Of a stretch of 64,000 nucleotides of DNA, positions 52,971-62,795 are shown in pieces. A model generated the notes under the pieces. The model was not told the DNA's origin. It saw only the letters and a program-made list of their open reading frames with translations, and made no database searches. The number at the start of each line of letters is the position of its first letter. The first letter of the stretch is position 1. The DNA is taken from positions 84,721,391 to 84,785,390 of the forward strand of contig NC_090022.1 of assembly GCF_037176765.1 (NCBI RefSeq), read 5' to 3'. The position numbers and the translations under genes were made by a program. The DNA is from Anolis sagrei. Its lineage: Eukaryota > Chordata > Lepidosauria > Squamata > Anolidae.

Positions 52971-53540
52971 ATATGCCCTAGGAAAGTCAGCATATTGCAC
53001 TGGATTGGGAGTTTGGACTAGAAAACTGGCAGGCCAGGATTTGAAACTGATAGGGTGACTGAAGGCAAGACATCTTTAGCCATATCTGCTTCATCCACGG
53101 AAAGCGAGACATGTCATAACAAATACATGCAGATTAATGAAAGCCATACACTAAAAAGTGAGATCCTTGATTAGAAGACTAGGTTGTGAAAGGTCTGTTA
53201 GAAGGGCTCAATGGCATTTGCTCCCAAGTGAAGGTATAGGATAGCAGCTTAAGCCTTGAAGTTGGATAGTCCAAGGAATATTCTGAAGGTCTTCTTGCTC
53301 AAGCAAGATCCTAGTCCAAAGGGGAAACTGTTGATGTCTAAATGAATCCAGCCAGCTTAGGTGAAGGAAACAAGTGAGATTCTGAGTGTACTGAAAGAAA
53401 CTTCCAAAAAAATTAATTAATCACATGGAATAGCTAAACAGATGTCAAGATTCTATATGTTTCTTACCAACTAAGTGCTACTGTGCCTTTATAAAAATGT
53501 GTTTATTTACAAATATACAAACAAATCATATTGGAAGAAA

Positions 53541-53900
53541 GGAGATACAGATAGTTCCTGGGTTAGGAACAAGATAGGTTCTGTAAGTTTGTTCTTCAGT
53601 TGAATTTATACAAGGTTGGAACAGGTACATTTTTAAATGTAAATCCAGCCATTCTTTTAGTCTTGGAAAGCATAGGGAAGGGTTAATACCCCTGAAATGT
53701 TTGTGCTCCTGTTCAGAAGATTTCACCTCACTATCTGTCCCTGTGACAATTGGATTTTGAAAACCGTGCAAACAAGGATTGGTGAGACAGCTTCAATGGA
53801 GACACCTTTCCCCCATGATAACTCTTTTGGGAGTGAATTTCCTTTCCTAAGGGTAGATTCCTCTCACTTTTTGTTGTCTTACCCCTGTTTGTAACTAGGG
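53541..53900 (+). mobile_element. Tigger-type non-autonomous element
   Basis: The body is shared with 33668-34002 and, inverted, with 62395-62795: gttcagaagatttcacctca, ctgtccctgtgacaattgg, cccatgataactcttttggg, ctcactttttgttgtct. The outer tips have decayed. Confidence 0.65.
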
Positions 53901-54239
53901 ACCTCATCACATGGAGGTCCCAAATGTGGGCAGCATGGCAAATCTGTGAAGCAGTGACAGAAACCATTGCTCCGGGCCCCTCGTCATCACTTTCTCTATC
54001 ACACAGGAGATCTGTGCCACCCTGTGAAATTTTACTTGAGGGCCCAAATTTGTAGCATTGCAAAGAGGAAAACATTGAAAACTATTTTAATCCATTCAAA
54101 ACATAGTCATGTTAGTCTGGATCAGTAGGTCAAAAGATACTGTAACACCTTTTAGACTAACTGAGAGAAAAATGTGTGTAGCACAACTTCCCTAGATTGG
54201 GTCTATTTTATCAGATGTATATATCTAATGAAGTGGAGC

Positions 54240-55195
54240 CCCCCCGAACCAGGTCGCAGGTTCGAATCCGGGGAGAGGCGGGTGAGCTCCCTCTATCAAC
54301 TCCAGCTGCTCATGCGGGGACATGAGAGAAGCCTCCCACAAGGATGAATCATAGAATCATAGAATCATAGAATCAAAGAGTTGGAAGAGACCTCATGGAC
54401 CATCCAGTCCAACCCCCTGCCAAGAAGCAGGAATATTGCATTCAAATCACCCCTGACAGATGGCCATCCAGCCTCTGCTTAAAAGCTTCCAAAGAAGGAG
54501 CCTCCACCACACTCCGGGGCAGAGAGTTCCACTGCTGAACGGCTCTCACAGTCAGGAAGTTCTTCCTAATGTTCAGATGGAATCTCCTCTCTTGTAGTTT
54601 GAAGCCATTGTTCCGCGTCCTAGTCTCCAGGGAAGCAGAAAACAAGCTTGCTCCCTCCTCCCTGTGGCTTCCTCTCACATATTTATACATGGCTATCATA
54701 TCTCCTCTCAGCCTTCTCTTCTTCAGGCTAAACATGCCCAGCTCTTTAAGCCGCTCCTCATAGGGCTTGTTCTCCAGACCCTTGATCATTTTAGTCGCTC
54801 TCCTCTGGACACATTCCAGCTTGTCAATATATCTCTTGAATTGTGGTGCCGAGAATTGGACACAATATTCCAGGTGTGGTCTAACCAAAGCAGAATAGAG
54901 GGGTAGCATTACTTCCTTAGATCTAGACACTATGCTCCTATTGATGCAGGCCAAAATCCCATTGGCTTTTTTTGCTGCCACATCACATTGTTGGCTCATG
55001 TTTAACTTGTTGTCCACGAGGACTCCAAGATCTTTTTCACACGTACTGCTCTCGAGCCAGGCTTCCCCCATATGATAAAAACATCAAATCATCCGGGCAT
55101 CCCCTGGGCAACGTCCTTGCCGATGGCCAATTCTCTCACACCAGAAGTGACTTGCAATTTCTCAAGTCGCTCCTGACATGACAAAAAAAAAAAAA
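54240..55195 (+). mobile_element. tRNA-derived SINE split by a CR1 insertion
   Basis: The left part (54240-54347) has the B box ggttcgaatccggggagag and gtgagctccctctatcaact. The right part (55072-55195) continues tgataaaaacatcaaatcat, ccgggcatcccctgggcaac and ends in poly-A. A CR1 copy separates them, with atga on both sides. Confidence 0.85.
54347..55071 (-). mobile_element. CR1 LINE, 5'-truncated, ORF2 end open
   Basis: A minus-strand frame of 209 codons (55071 to 54442) reads [80 protein letters not shown]. This is the C-terminal end of CR1 reverse transcriptase. The 3' tail is the typical (atagaatc)n repeat. The open frame suggests a rather young insertion. Confidence 0.93.
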
Positions 55196-55907
55196 AAGAT
55201 CTGATGAAGTTCATTTCACTGCAAGTGTACTCACCCCAGAGAGCTAGGATAGATATGCAAAACGGACTTTGCAGGAAAAACAAAAACAACACAGGCAAAG
55301 CAAACAGATGCTACCGAACAGATCTCAATTATTCCTTCCCTTTCTTCTTCCAGAACTTAAATCAGTTGCTGTTTCCTCTTCAACCAGCAGGTTGCAGGTT
55401 TGTATTCCACACTGAGCAACTAAAAAAGCTGGCGTAAACCAGAACCACCACTAAAAGAGAAAAAAAAACCAGCTTATACAAAGCCCATGCCTGGATTAAA
55501 AGCATTCTGACACCAAAGAATAGACAGAACAGTTCATTAGCTCTACCTCAGTTAAAAGGATTTAGCAAGACTTTTTACCTATGTCCCTGGTGCTCTGATA
55601 ACATCTGATAAGATGTTGTTGGGTACCAACAAGTTGGTTTTAACTTATGACTCCATGATTACAAACCTGAAAAAGGCCAAGTGATGAACAGCTCTGAGTC
55701 AGAACTGTGGGCTTCCTTGACAGAATCCATCCACCTGTAATTTGGTCTTTTGCTTTTCATACAACCTTTCCTTGTCCCTTATTGGGTCGAATGCAATTTC
55801 CTAATTTCAGTGTGTATTTCCTGAAGCAAGCTGAAAACAAAAGGGGAAATGGCATGAAGAAAGAGAAACTGGGACATTTTTAAATCAGCTGAAAAGTTGC
55901 TAAGATT

Positions 55908-56275
55908 CAGGATCTCATCACTTAGGGTAAAGGTCCATCCTCGGATGCTAACAAGACACAGTCAGGATGCAGCCCATCAGAGGCTATCACCTGATACGCA
56001 GCTACTTCCAGCAGAGCTTTCTCTTGGCTCCATGCATGCTGTGTCTTAGCAGCGTGCTAAGGGTGCAGCACTGAGAACATGGGTGACTGTCTGTGTTCTC
56101 ATAGACTAAGCTGGGAACAGTGTGGGGCCAGGCAGACAGGAAAGGGTATATGATGGTTAGGGGGTGACGCAGAGTACTGCCCAATGGTTTCCCACACTGC
56201 CCCACAGATTGGCCCCACTGCCCAACGAATTCCCCTGCTGTCCCATGACTTAAGGACCTCCATGTGATGAGGTCC
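55908..56275. mobile_element. Possible DNA element with inverted ends
   Basis: The left end ggatctcatcacttaggg and the right end ctccatgtgatgaggtcc are imperfect inverted repeats. The right end recurs at 46185-46205 and, inverted, at 53900-53922. The family is not recognised. Confidence 0.4.
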
Positions 56276-56282
56276 TAAGTCT

Positions 56283-56495
56283 TTGTACCAAGTTTGGAAA
56301 CTCTGGTTAGTTCAAAATATGGTAGCCAGATTGGTTAAGGGAACATCTAGGAGTGAGCATATTACACCTATACTGAAGCCACTCCACTGGTTGCCAATTA
56401 GTAGGAAAAAATATCAGACATTTAAAGCAATTTCTTCTAAACAATTGGACTGCAACCCTCCAGCTGATGTCAGACTATATGTCTCATTACCTTAG
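56283..56495 (+). mobile_element. L2-like LINE fragment, reverse transcriptase end
   Basis: The + frame reads LVQNMVARLVKGTSRSEHIT then PILKPLHWLPISRKKYQTFK. This is the QN.AARL..G...HITP.L..LHWLP block of L2-like LINEs. Confidence 0.75.
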
Positions 56496-57929
56496 CAAGC
56501 ACACCCAAGTGCTGACAAGGGACTCAGGGATTTACAGTCCAGTGGAAGGTTTCAGTGGTCCTTTCCTGGTGTCACTGCACAACACAATACTACTATTTTA
56601 CCTTAACTGATATAGAGCTCTGGAGTTTGCAGTTAGTTAGACAACAGAGCATCCTGACTCAAAGTCGCAATGCCTTCTCTTAAGCTCCAAATCCCATGAC
56701 TCCATGGAATGTTGGCATGTGAATTCAAGTGGAATATTGAGCTATAATTGTATAATATGCTATAGTAACATGATCTAGATAAATTGTGATAGCGCCATGC
56801 TTGTAGCATGTCATCTGACAGCTGCTTTACAGTTATGGTTATGCTTTCAGATATAGTTATGCAACTTTCCCCATGATCTCTAGCAACAGCTTCAATGCAG
56901 CTGCTGTGATAAGTAAACTTAAGGCAAAAAGATGCTGCAGCATGTTACTTGCCCTCCAACTGCCCCAGGTTGTTAGGGATAGTCCTAATTAATCCTCTAT
57001 CATCCTACTTGTTCACTGCTTTTAAAATGTCTCAGTTCATCCTCCTCCAAATTTCCCCCTTTATCCTCAGCTTACTTCAATTGCTGGAAATTGAATGCAA
57101 AATACAAAATAGTTTGCACACAGTTAAGTTAGATAAGGAGTCTTGCACTTCCCAGTAGAGTTAGGCAAAAGCAAATTGTTGCAGCCTTTTCAAACTTGGC
57201 TGTTCTTTCTCAATATTTTATCATCTTGACCACACTTTGGTATTGCTTGGCCACATGTGCCTTGGTGTTCATCTATGAAATTTTGGAGGGTATGGTATCA
57301 TCATTTAAAGAAAACTGCTAAAATATTCTTGTTCAGACTTTGGTTGATGGTGGAGTAAGCCACTCACGCTGATAAATGAGATTGCATCACCCTTTCACTT
57401 TTGCCAATGCTCACATCCAACTGGTTTGACAAAAGCCAAAATTCAAGTGCAGCACAAAGTTTATCCAAGGCACTAAGCTGCTGCTGCTGTTATTATTATT
57501 CTTATAAGACTGAAATGGCTGCCTCGGGCACTGAGTGTGCCCAAATTTGCAGAGCCCAGAAAACAAAGGCACAAGTTACACATGGCAACAGAAGCATGAT
57601 TAATGATTCTCTCTCTCTCTCTCTCTGGTTTGGGAAAGCTTCTAGGGAAAATTATTAAGTGATGATTGTATCTCACTGAGCAGGGATAAAGAAATACCAT
57701 TTCAACTGTTTTTTTTTCTTAAACAAAAAAAAAAAAACAAAGCAAAAAGTAAACTTTATCCAAACCATATATGGTTTGAAAATTATATTTTGTGAAGGCT
57801 GTTCTTGTTGGGAGTGGGTCCTTTTCCCTCTTGGTCCTTTCATTTAAAAATTTCTTAGAAGCGATGTTATTATGGGCAAATTTGAGGGAGAATCCTCTAG
57901 TGGGCCCCCTTTTTTTGTAATGCAACTCA

Positions 57930-58125
57930 AGGTACACCTACACTGTAGAATTAATGCAGTTTGTCACCCTCAATGCTGTGGAATTCTGTGAATTGTAGTT
58001 TTAGATGGCCCATAGCCTTCTCTGCCAAAGAGTGCTAGTACCTCACCAAACTACAAATCCCAGGATCTTGTACAGCAGTTAAAGTTGTGTCAAACTGTAT
58101 TAATTCTATACCGTGGATGCATCTG
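57930..58125. mobile_element. MITE with long inverted ends
   Basis: The left part aggtacacctacactgtaga, attaatgcagttt is mirrored by caaactgtattaattctata, ccgtggatgcatct. The inner arms gaattgtagtttt and aaactacaaatccca also pair. It is the same family as the fragments near 19005-19050 and 50020-50060. Confidence 0.75.
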
Positions 58126-58439
58126 ATGTCGAAATTCAGCTATCAGCTTAAGGAACAATGTGGATCCATCACTCGATGTGCCCGCTACTTTGAAACCAGA
58201 TTTATTTATTTACTGTATTTTTACCCCTTCTCAACTCCGAACAAAAGCCTAACAAAAGCATCATACTATTCTAGCATCATAAAAACAACCACAGTACAAT
58301 CAAAATATTAAAATTTTTAACAACAATTAAAACAATTAAGACATATCCATTAAAATTGAAATCCAAAAAACCAGTCCGGGTCAATTTATTGCCATAAGTT
58401 GTGTGATCTTCTTCCACTTGCTGCTCACTGATCAAATGC

Positions 58440-59590
58440 TTGGTCTCATAACCAGGTCTTGATTTTCCTTCTAAAAGACAAGACGGAGGTGGCCAATCTG
58501 ATATCTCTAGGGAGGGCGTTCCATAGGCGGGGGGCCACTGCTGAGAAGGTCCTGTCTCTCGTCCCCATCAACCGTGTTTGCGATAGTGGTGGGATCGAGA
58601 GCAGGGCCTCTCCTGAAGATCTTAAACTCCATGATGGTTTGTGGTAGGAGATATGTTTAGACAGGTAGTCTGGGCCAGAACCGTTTAGGCCAGAACAGTA
58701 GCAAATTGGCAGCAAGTGGAGATGATGCAGCAGGGGAGTTGTATGCTCCCTATATGCTGCTCCGGTGAGCAACCTGGCTGCCGCTTGATGAACTACTTGA
58801 AGCTTCTGAACAGTGTTAGAGTTGGACATTATCTGTGTAAAGGTGGCATCAAATTCCAGAACTCCGGACGATCTCTCCCAGTAGCTTCATGTAGATGTTA
58901 AACAACATGGGAGACAATATTGAACCCTGCGGAACCCCACAGGACAAGAGCCGTAGGGCCAAGAAGTTGTCTTCCAGCTCGGTTCCAATCCTTTCTACCT
59001 CCAGGAAAGATTGGAGCCACTGTAAAACAGAACCTCAAAGTCCCATTCCCTCAAGGCGCCCCAGAAGGATACCATGGTCTACGGCAGGGGTCCACAAACT
59101 TTTTAAACAGAAGGCCAGGTCGCAGTCCCTCAAACTGTTGGAGGGCCGGATTATAATTTTGAAGAAAAAAAAGAATGAATTCCTATGCACATTGCATATA
59201 TCTTATTTGTAGTGCAAAAAACACTTAAAACAATACAATAATTAAAATGAAGAACAATTTCAACAAATATGAAATTATTAGTATTTCAATGGGAAGTGTG
59301 GGCCTACTTTTGGCTGATGAGATAGGATTGTTGTTATTGTTGTGTGCTTTCAAGTCATTTCAGACTTAGGTTGACCCTAAGCGAGGGCCGGGTAAATGAC
59401 CTTGGAGGGCCGCATCCGGCCCCCGGGCCTTAGTTTGAGGACCCCTGGTCTACGGTATCAAAGGCCACTGAGAGGTCCAAGAGTACTAAAAGGGACATAC
59501 TCCCCTGTCAAGTTCCCTGCATAGATCATCCACTGAGGAGACCAAGGCTGTCTCAGTTCCATGAGCTGTTTCGACATGCAGACTGGATTT
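58440..59590 (-). mobile_element. L2-like LINE, split by an hAT element
   Basis: On the minus strand the pieces read LLVLLDLSVAFDTVD (59456 and above), then, past the hAT copy, GVPQGSILSPMLFNIYM, and then QAAARLLTGAAYREHTTPLL, FSAVAPRLWNALPRDIRLAT and FRRKIKTWL. The order is that of an L2-type reverse transcriptase. A stretch between the GVPQGS block and the end block appears deleted. Confidence 0.88.
59085..59447 (+). mobile_element. Non-autonomous hAT element, copy 2, perfect target duplication
   Basis: The element starts caggggtccacaaact and ends agtttgaggacccctg. The 8-bp flank gtctacgg is identical on both sides (59077-59084 and 59448-59455). It sits in the L2-like LINE and splits its AFDTVD block. 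The interior matches copy 1 at 44828. Confidence 0.95.
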
Positions 59591-59883
59591 GAAAGCAACA
59601 GAAACAGATGTTTATTACTTTCAGGACTGAAAGGATGTCTGATACAGAGTCTCCGCTCAATAGAAATCAGACATATCCTTGCAACGCAGTGCAAGACATT
59701 TTATCTCCTTTTACAGTCATTTAAAAGACCTAGTCCCTCCCTTGATTGGCTGAAAAATGGTGAAGTTAGAATCCAAGCATTTATTGGCCGAGGACTCCCT
59801 GTGACATTAGAGGTGGATAGAATCTCCCTCATGGTGAGAAAAATGAAGAGCTGTCATTTGTCCATTTGAAGCTGGAGTAATTG

Positions 59884-60118
59884 AAGGTTTTTCCTTTCCT
59901 TTCCTTTCCTTTCCTTTCCTTTCCTTTCCTTTCCTTTCTTTTCCTTTCTTATTCTTTTTCCTTCATCCCTTTCTTCCCTTCCTTTCTTCCCTTCCATTCT
60001 CTTCTCTTCTTTCTTTTTTCCACCCCTCCCCTCATACCTTCTCCCTTTCTTTGATCTAGCTCAATTCCCTTGTTCTTTCCATTCTCTTTCCTTCCTTCCC
60101 TCCCTCCTTCCTCCCTCA
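59884..60118. repeat. Polypyrimidine tract with (TTTCC)n core
   Basis: About ten clean ttcct-type pentamers are followed by 170 bp of C/T-rich DNA with few purines. This composition favours triplex (H-DNA) structure. Confidence 0.9.
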
Positions 60119-60575
60119 TACACATGTCACCAAGCAACAGCCAATCCCTTAAATCCCTGTATTTCCCCAGTCACGACAGAGGGTCACTTCAAATGGAAGC
60201 TTTGTTCCTTTTCTTTTCCTCTTTTCCGGGCCTGGTTTGTTTTAGTTCAAACCCCTCAATTATTTCAAGTTGGATAATGAAGGGTATGTGCGCCAACCTT
60301 TTGGTGCAAATTAAGCCATCTAGGAGTCTTTGTGGCACTAACTAACAAAGAAACATGCACACATACATTAGACTTTTAGATAGGTAGATTGATAGTTATG
60401 TTTCAAAAATATGTGTGTGTCCATAGGTGGATTTAAATTTATTTTTTAAGGAAAATAGAAAATACCAGGTTTTGTTCTTGTTCTTACCAATTGAATAAAT
60501 AATAACAACTTTATTGTTGTATCCTGTCTCCACCTCACTATAGAATTAATTGAGGGCATTAATTCTACAGCGTAG

Positions 60576-61075
60576 ATCAAGCATGAGCAAACTTTGGCCC
60601 TCCAATTGTTTTGAACTTTAACTCTCACAATTCCTAACAACCCTTCCTTTTCTTCTCCTTTTCTGCTTAAGCCAGTGTTTCTCAACCTAGGGGTCAGGAC
60701 CACTGGGGGAGTCATGAGGGGTTGTCAGAGGGGTCACCAAAGACCATCGGAAAACACAGTATTTTCTGTTGGTCATGGGGCATCTGTGTGGGAAGTTTGA
60801 TCCAATTATATTGTTGGTGGGGTTCAGACTTGACTCCCAAATGTCAAGTCTATTTTCCCCCAAACTCCACCAGTGTTCACACTTGGGCATATTGGGTATT
60901 TGTGCCAAGTTTGGTCCAGATCCATCATTGTTTGAAGGGTTATGGCATTGAGAAGGTTGAGAACCACTGGCTTAAGTGGCTGAAGAGGAAAAGGAAAGGG
61001 CCTGAAGTTGTGAGGAAAGGTGGGAGTTGAAGTCCAAAACACCTGGAGGGCCCAAGCTGGCCCATGCCTGGTGTA
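60576..61075. mobile_element. Palindromic MITE split at its apex by an hAT element
   Basis: The left half (60576-60672: gagcaaactttggccctcca, acttt.aactctcacaattcc) and the right half (60970-61075: gttgtgaggaaaggtgggag, ttgaagtccaaaacacctgg) are inverted copies. They meet at a gcttaag centre, where the hAT copy was inserted. Confidence 0.8.
60673..60969 (-). mobile_element. SPIN-like hAT element, short copy
   Basis: The ends cagtgtttctcaacct and aggttgagaaccactg are inverted repeats. The target flanks gcttaagc and gcttaagt agree at 7 of 8. The interior (ttttctgttggtcatggggc, cagatccatcattgtttgaa) is the same unit family as in 46932-47675, inverted. Confidence 0.85.
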
Positions 61076-61136
61076 GATGCAGCCTGAGTATTCCTTGGCA
61101 ACCTCCCATTCTAGGACTGACCTGAGCTGACCTTAC

Positions 61137-61562
61137 TTGGTTGCCCCAGATCAGGCTGAACCTGGTGCCTTTGGGGTATAGAAGCCCCAAGAGGTGCACA
61201 CATAAATATGTACAGAAATAAAGAACGGCTGGTGTCCTTCCCTAAAGAGGGCTTCCTCTGGAGCCAAGCAAGGCTGCATCTCCATGATGGGGAGGGGGTG
61301 GAGGACCAGCCCGGATTGGAGGGCTTGGGAGCGGCTGACGTTGCTGCTGGAAGGGAGCAGAGAGGGAGGAGAGGAGGAGGAGAGAGGCGAGGAAAGGAAA
61401 CAGCTGCGGCTGCGGCATTGCCTCCAGGTCAGCAGCGCCTTGGCTTTGCCCTCTCCAGCTCGGGCTTCCTTTTGCTGCAGAGTCCAAGCGGAGGAGGCAG
61501 CCAGGAGATCCTTCCCAGCTCCTTTGCAAGAGAGAGAGAGAGAGAGGCCTCACCCCAAGCAA
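61137..61562. promoter_or_regulatory. CpG-enriched patch, candidate promoter, possibly bidirectional
   Basis: This is the only clearly GC- and CpG-enriched unique stretch of the window. A consensus donor faces right (caagcaa|gtaagt, after 61562), and another faces left on the minus strand (caa|gtaagg, exon end 61137). The left-facing one could end a noncoding first exon of the CAT gene, whose first coding exon starts exactly at an acceptor 15 kb away. The right-facing one could belong to a gene beyond the window. A signal-peptide-like minus frame here (MPQPQLFPFLASLLLLSSLS) is probably chance. Confidence 0.4.
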
Positions 61563-61979
61563 GTAAGTGTGGATCCCCCTCTGTGGCACGATTTCTGTTC
61601 CTGGGTTAGAAGAAATGTCCTTTCCTATAGTTTGTCAGTTCATCTCTCAACCAATTCAGCCTAGTTTGAGGCAGCCACAGAAAAGACGTTTCTGGAGTAG
61701 AACAACTACTTTCAAAGTGAGTTCTGCACAATTAAACAGGAAATAACACATTCAAAGTGGGAACAGAAAATCTTTCAAGTTTTGTTACACGAGGAGCAAA
61801 GCAAGTGCAGTTGGGTCCCTTTGAAAAAGAGGTTGGTTCCCTGAGACTGAGTGATCAGGTTATGTGGCCAAAGATGGCTAGCAAGTGCAAGTTGGGTCCC
61901 TCCCTTTAAAAAGAAGTTGGCTCCCTGAGAATAAGTGATCACATACCCAAAGATGCCTAATAAGGCTTGTAGGATTTCT

Positions 61980-62150
61980 GGGGTGTATGGAACTCTCTGC
62001 CACAGAAGGTGGTGGAAGCTCCTTCCTTGGAAGCTTTTAAACAGAGGCTGGGTGGCCATTGGGAGGAGGCACTTCATTGTGCTTTTCCTGTATGGCAGTG
62101 GTTTGGACTAGATGGCCCATGTGGTCTCTTCCAACTCTATGATTATTCTA
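61980..62150 (+). mobile_element. CR1 LINE 3' end
   Basis: The + frame contains [18 protein letters not shown], the end of CR1 ORF2. It is followed by ttggactagatggcccatgt, ggtctcttccaactctatga and a short attct tail. Confidence 0.9.
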
Positions 62151-62177
62151 ATCTGTTCTATGTAGGATCTAATAGGG

Positions 62178-62235
62178 CAGTGGTTTCTCAACCTGTGGGT
62201 CCCCAGGTGTTTTGGCCACAGGTTGAGAACCATTG
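62178..62235. mobile_element. 58-bp hAT micro-element
   Basis: It starts cagtggtttctcaacctgtg and ends ccacaggttgagaaccattg. These inverted ends make up about 40 of the 58 bp. The flanks taataggg and caataggg agree at 7 of 8. The ends are of the same type as the SPIN-like copies. Confidence 0.85.
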
Positions 62236-62394
62236 CAATAGGGTGTCACATCTTGGAAGCTAAGCAAGGTTAGCCCTGAGAACACCAAGAGATGCCACAC
62301 ATGCTGGCTATATTTCAGAGGATGGGTTTGGGAAAACCACCTCTGAGGATTCCTTGCTTAAGAAAGCCCTGTGGAATTCATAAGGTTTTCATTA

Positions 62395-62795
62395 GAAGAC
62401 GTCCCTGAGTTACAAACATCCGACTTAAAAAGTACTCAAAGTTAAGAGCAGGAGTGACACAACAGGAAGTGAGAAAAATCTACCCCTAGGAAGGGAAAAT
62501 CACTCCAGAAAGTCAGGAAAAGGTATCTCCACTGAAGCTTTCCACAAGCCAGTTTTTTGTTTCAAAATCCAATTATCACAGAGACAGAAAGTGTAGTGAA
62601 ATCTTCTGAACAGGGGGAGAGACAGCAAAACAAACACCTCAGGGTGTTATTTCTTTCCTATGGTATCCAAAACTTATAGTTATATCTAGAATTACACTTT
62701 AAAAAGTACCTGTTTTGACTTGCATACAAATTCAACTTAAGAACAAACTTACAGAATCTATCTTGTTCATAATTGGGGGACTGTTTGTAGTTGGC
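62395..62795 (-). mobile_element. Tigger-type non-autonomous element
   Basis: Ends and body are the inverse of 53541-53900: cgtccctgagttacaaacat, aacaggaagtgagaaaaatc, aatccaattatcacagagac and a final attgggggactgtttgtag. Confidence 0.7.

Larger units (their letters stand above)
47676..53540. other. Upstream flank of the CAT gene, partly unexplained
   Basis: The stretch contains (TTCC)n near 47742-47762, a Tigger-type element (49431-49761) and nested MITEs (49762-50060). The text at 51050-51400 (acattgtggacaagcataca, tgcagagttgtctgttctgc) resembles an old repeat I cannot name. A 205-codon minus-strand frame at 48743-49360 has no recognisable domain. No coding exon is convincing. Confidence 0.45.

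Noticed and set aside
54255-54290. A tRNA gene at ggttcgaatccgg
   Set aside because: Only the T-arm region is present, followed by SINE body text.
61242-61589. Minus-strand frame with a signal-peptide-like stretch
   Set aside because: It lies in GC-rich DNA where such frames arise easily, it has no recognisable mature domain, and an opposing frame is open too.
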